A DNA stretch of 64,000 bases. Source: Acetobacter aceti. GTDB lineage: Bacteria; Pseudomonadota; Alphaproteobacteria; Acetobacterales; Acetobacteraceae. The position numbers and the translations under genes are program-made. The stretch lies in contig NZ_CP014692.1 of NCBI RefSeq assembly GCF_002005445.1, forward strand, positions 558,001 to 622,000. The letters run 5' to 3'. Shown here piece after piece: positions 63,311 through 64,000 of the stretch (positions are counted from its first letter, which is position 1; each line of letters begins with the position of its first letter). Below the pieces are notes generated by a model. That model was given only the letters and a program-made list of their open reading frames with translations. It had not been told where the DNA came from and did no database searches.

Positions 63311-64000
63311 GAGCCTGAATCAGAAAGCGGTTTGATTGATTTTTCGCAGAACTCTGCGGATATGGGCAATCATCAGCCACGCGTGGGATGAGGAGATTGT
63401 TGCCTCGACATCCCTCGTGAGGCGGCGGCAGCGTCCGAGCCATGCGATGCTGCGCTCCACGATCCAGCGTTTCGGCAGGACGACAAAGCCTTCTGTCCGA
63501 TCGCTGCGCTTGACGATCTCGATCGTCCACCGGCCGAGTTCGGCCAACGCGCCACGCAGCTTTTCGCCAGCATACCCTCCGTCACCGATCAGATGGCGAA
63601 GCCAGGGGAACAAGGACCTGATTCGGGCCGCTACGAGCGGCGCGCCGTCGCGATCCTGGATGTCGGCAGGATGCACTACGGCCGCGACGATATGTCCCAG
63701 TGTATCGGTGGCGATATGCCGCTTGCGTCCTTTGATCTTCTTGCCCGCGTCATAGCCGCGCAGACCGCTATTTTCTGCAGTTTTCACCGACTGGCTGTCG
63801 ATGATGCCCACCGAAGGCGTGGCGTCTCGTCCGTCCTGCTCACGCGAAAGGATCACGAGAATATGGTTCATGGCCTCCCACCTTCCCTCGCGTATCCACC
63901 GATAGAAATAGCCTTGCACGGTCGTGAAGGCAGGAAAGTGCCGGGGCAGTTGCCGCTATTGGCAGCCGGTCGTGACGATATAGAGGATCGCTTCCATGAC
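63311..64000 (-). mobile_element. IS5-family (IS427-group-like) element, runs off the window
   Basis: The left end is GAGCCTGAATCAGAAAGCGG, close to the end of the element at 10222, preceded by TCA as a probable target site. The transposase lies on the minus strand and continues past base 64000. The right end is not in the window. Confidence 0.78.
63320..64000 (-). pseudogene. IS5-family transposase with an internal stop, partial
   Basis: The core is complete: GIIDSQSVKTAENSGLRGYDAGKKIKGRKRHI, LIGDGGYAGEKLRGALAELG, KRWIVERSIAWLGRCRRLTRDVE. Upstream, the frame reads MEAILYIVTTGCQ, then a TAG where the family has Trp (TGG), then RQLPRHFPAFTTVQGYFYRW. The stop at about 63951 would block translation of the N-terminal part unless misread. 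The gene is cut by the window edge. Confidence 0.8.

Noticed and set aside
1..64000. CRISPR array, tRNA, rRNA or prophage genes
   Set aside because: No regularly spaced direct repeats, no cloverleaf-like or rRNA sequence, and no phage structural genes were noticed in reading the window.

Overview
The window looks like chromosome of an alphaproteobacterium of the acetic acid bacteria type (Acetobacteraceae). The signs are an OprB-type carbohydrate porin, IS5/IS427-group and IS110 elements of the kind common in that family, an FMN-riboswitch riboflavin operon ordered ribD-ribE-ribBA-ribH, and moderately GC-rich coding sequence. The family assignment is an inference from gene content; no rRNA, tRNA or other marker is present.

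Layout. (1) 0.1-5.4 kb: a methylated-amine cluster, trimethylamine monooxygenase (tmm) followed by dmmD, dmmC, dmmB and dmmA for oxidative demethylation of dimethylamine. (2) 5.8-17.2 kb: housekeeping and transport genes (dctA, rmuC, cobD), broken up by an IS5-family insertion directly upstream of cobD, followed by mgtA-mgtC and a FixL/FixJ-like two-component system. A possible structured leader RNA precedes mgtA. (3) 17.5-28.7 kb: a catabolic locus for an unidentified small, probably aromatic or heterocyclic amide-like substrate. It has a MarR regulator, amidase, complete Liv-type ABC importer and OprB porin, and, divergently, flavin reductase, HpaB-type monooxygenase, cupin and a DUF2848 protein. 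(4) 28.9-56.5 kb: a mobile-element-bounded catabolic island. It holds an indole-3-acetate (iac)-like set: Rieske alpha and beta, PDR reductase, amidase, SnoaL-like protein and an acyl-CoA-dehydrogenase-like monooxygenase. It also holds two FAD amine-oxidase-like proteins, a DapB-like dehydrogenase, an aldehyde dehydrogenase, an esterase, azoreductase, MFS permease, LysR regulator, a second Rieske oxygenase with an unknown partner, and a TonB receptor. Two near-identical 208-bp segments in inverted orientation (28974-29181 and 55366-55573) bracket it. The right border is a nest of insertion sequences: IS110 inside IS3 inside a second IS3, the last truncated by an IS481 remnant. (5) 56.6-63.1 kb: LysR regulator, secreted alpha/beta hydrolase, FMN riboswitch plus riboflavin operon, and a DUF1508 gene. 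(6) The right edge is another IS5-family element with a stop codon in its transposase.

How the genes may work together: the island could feed an amine or ester precursor through oxidase and aldehyde dehydrogenase steps to an indole-acetate-like acid, which the iac-type enzymes would convert to a catechol. The riboflavin operon lies outside the island, but the whole window is unusually rich in flavin enzymes. Function calls rest on visible motifs, family knowledge and gene order; nothing was searched against a database.
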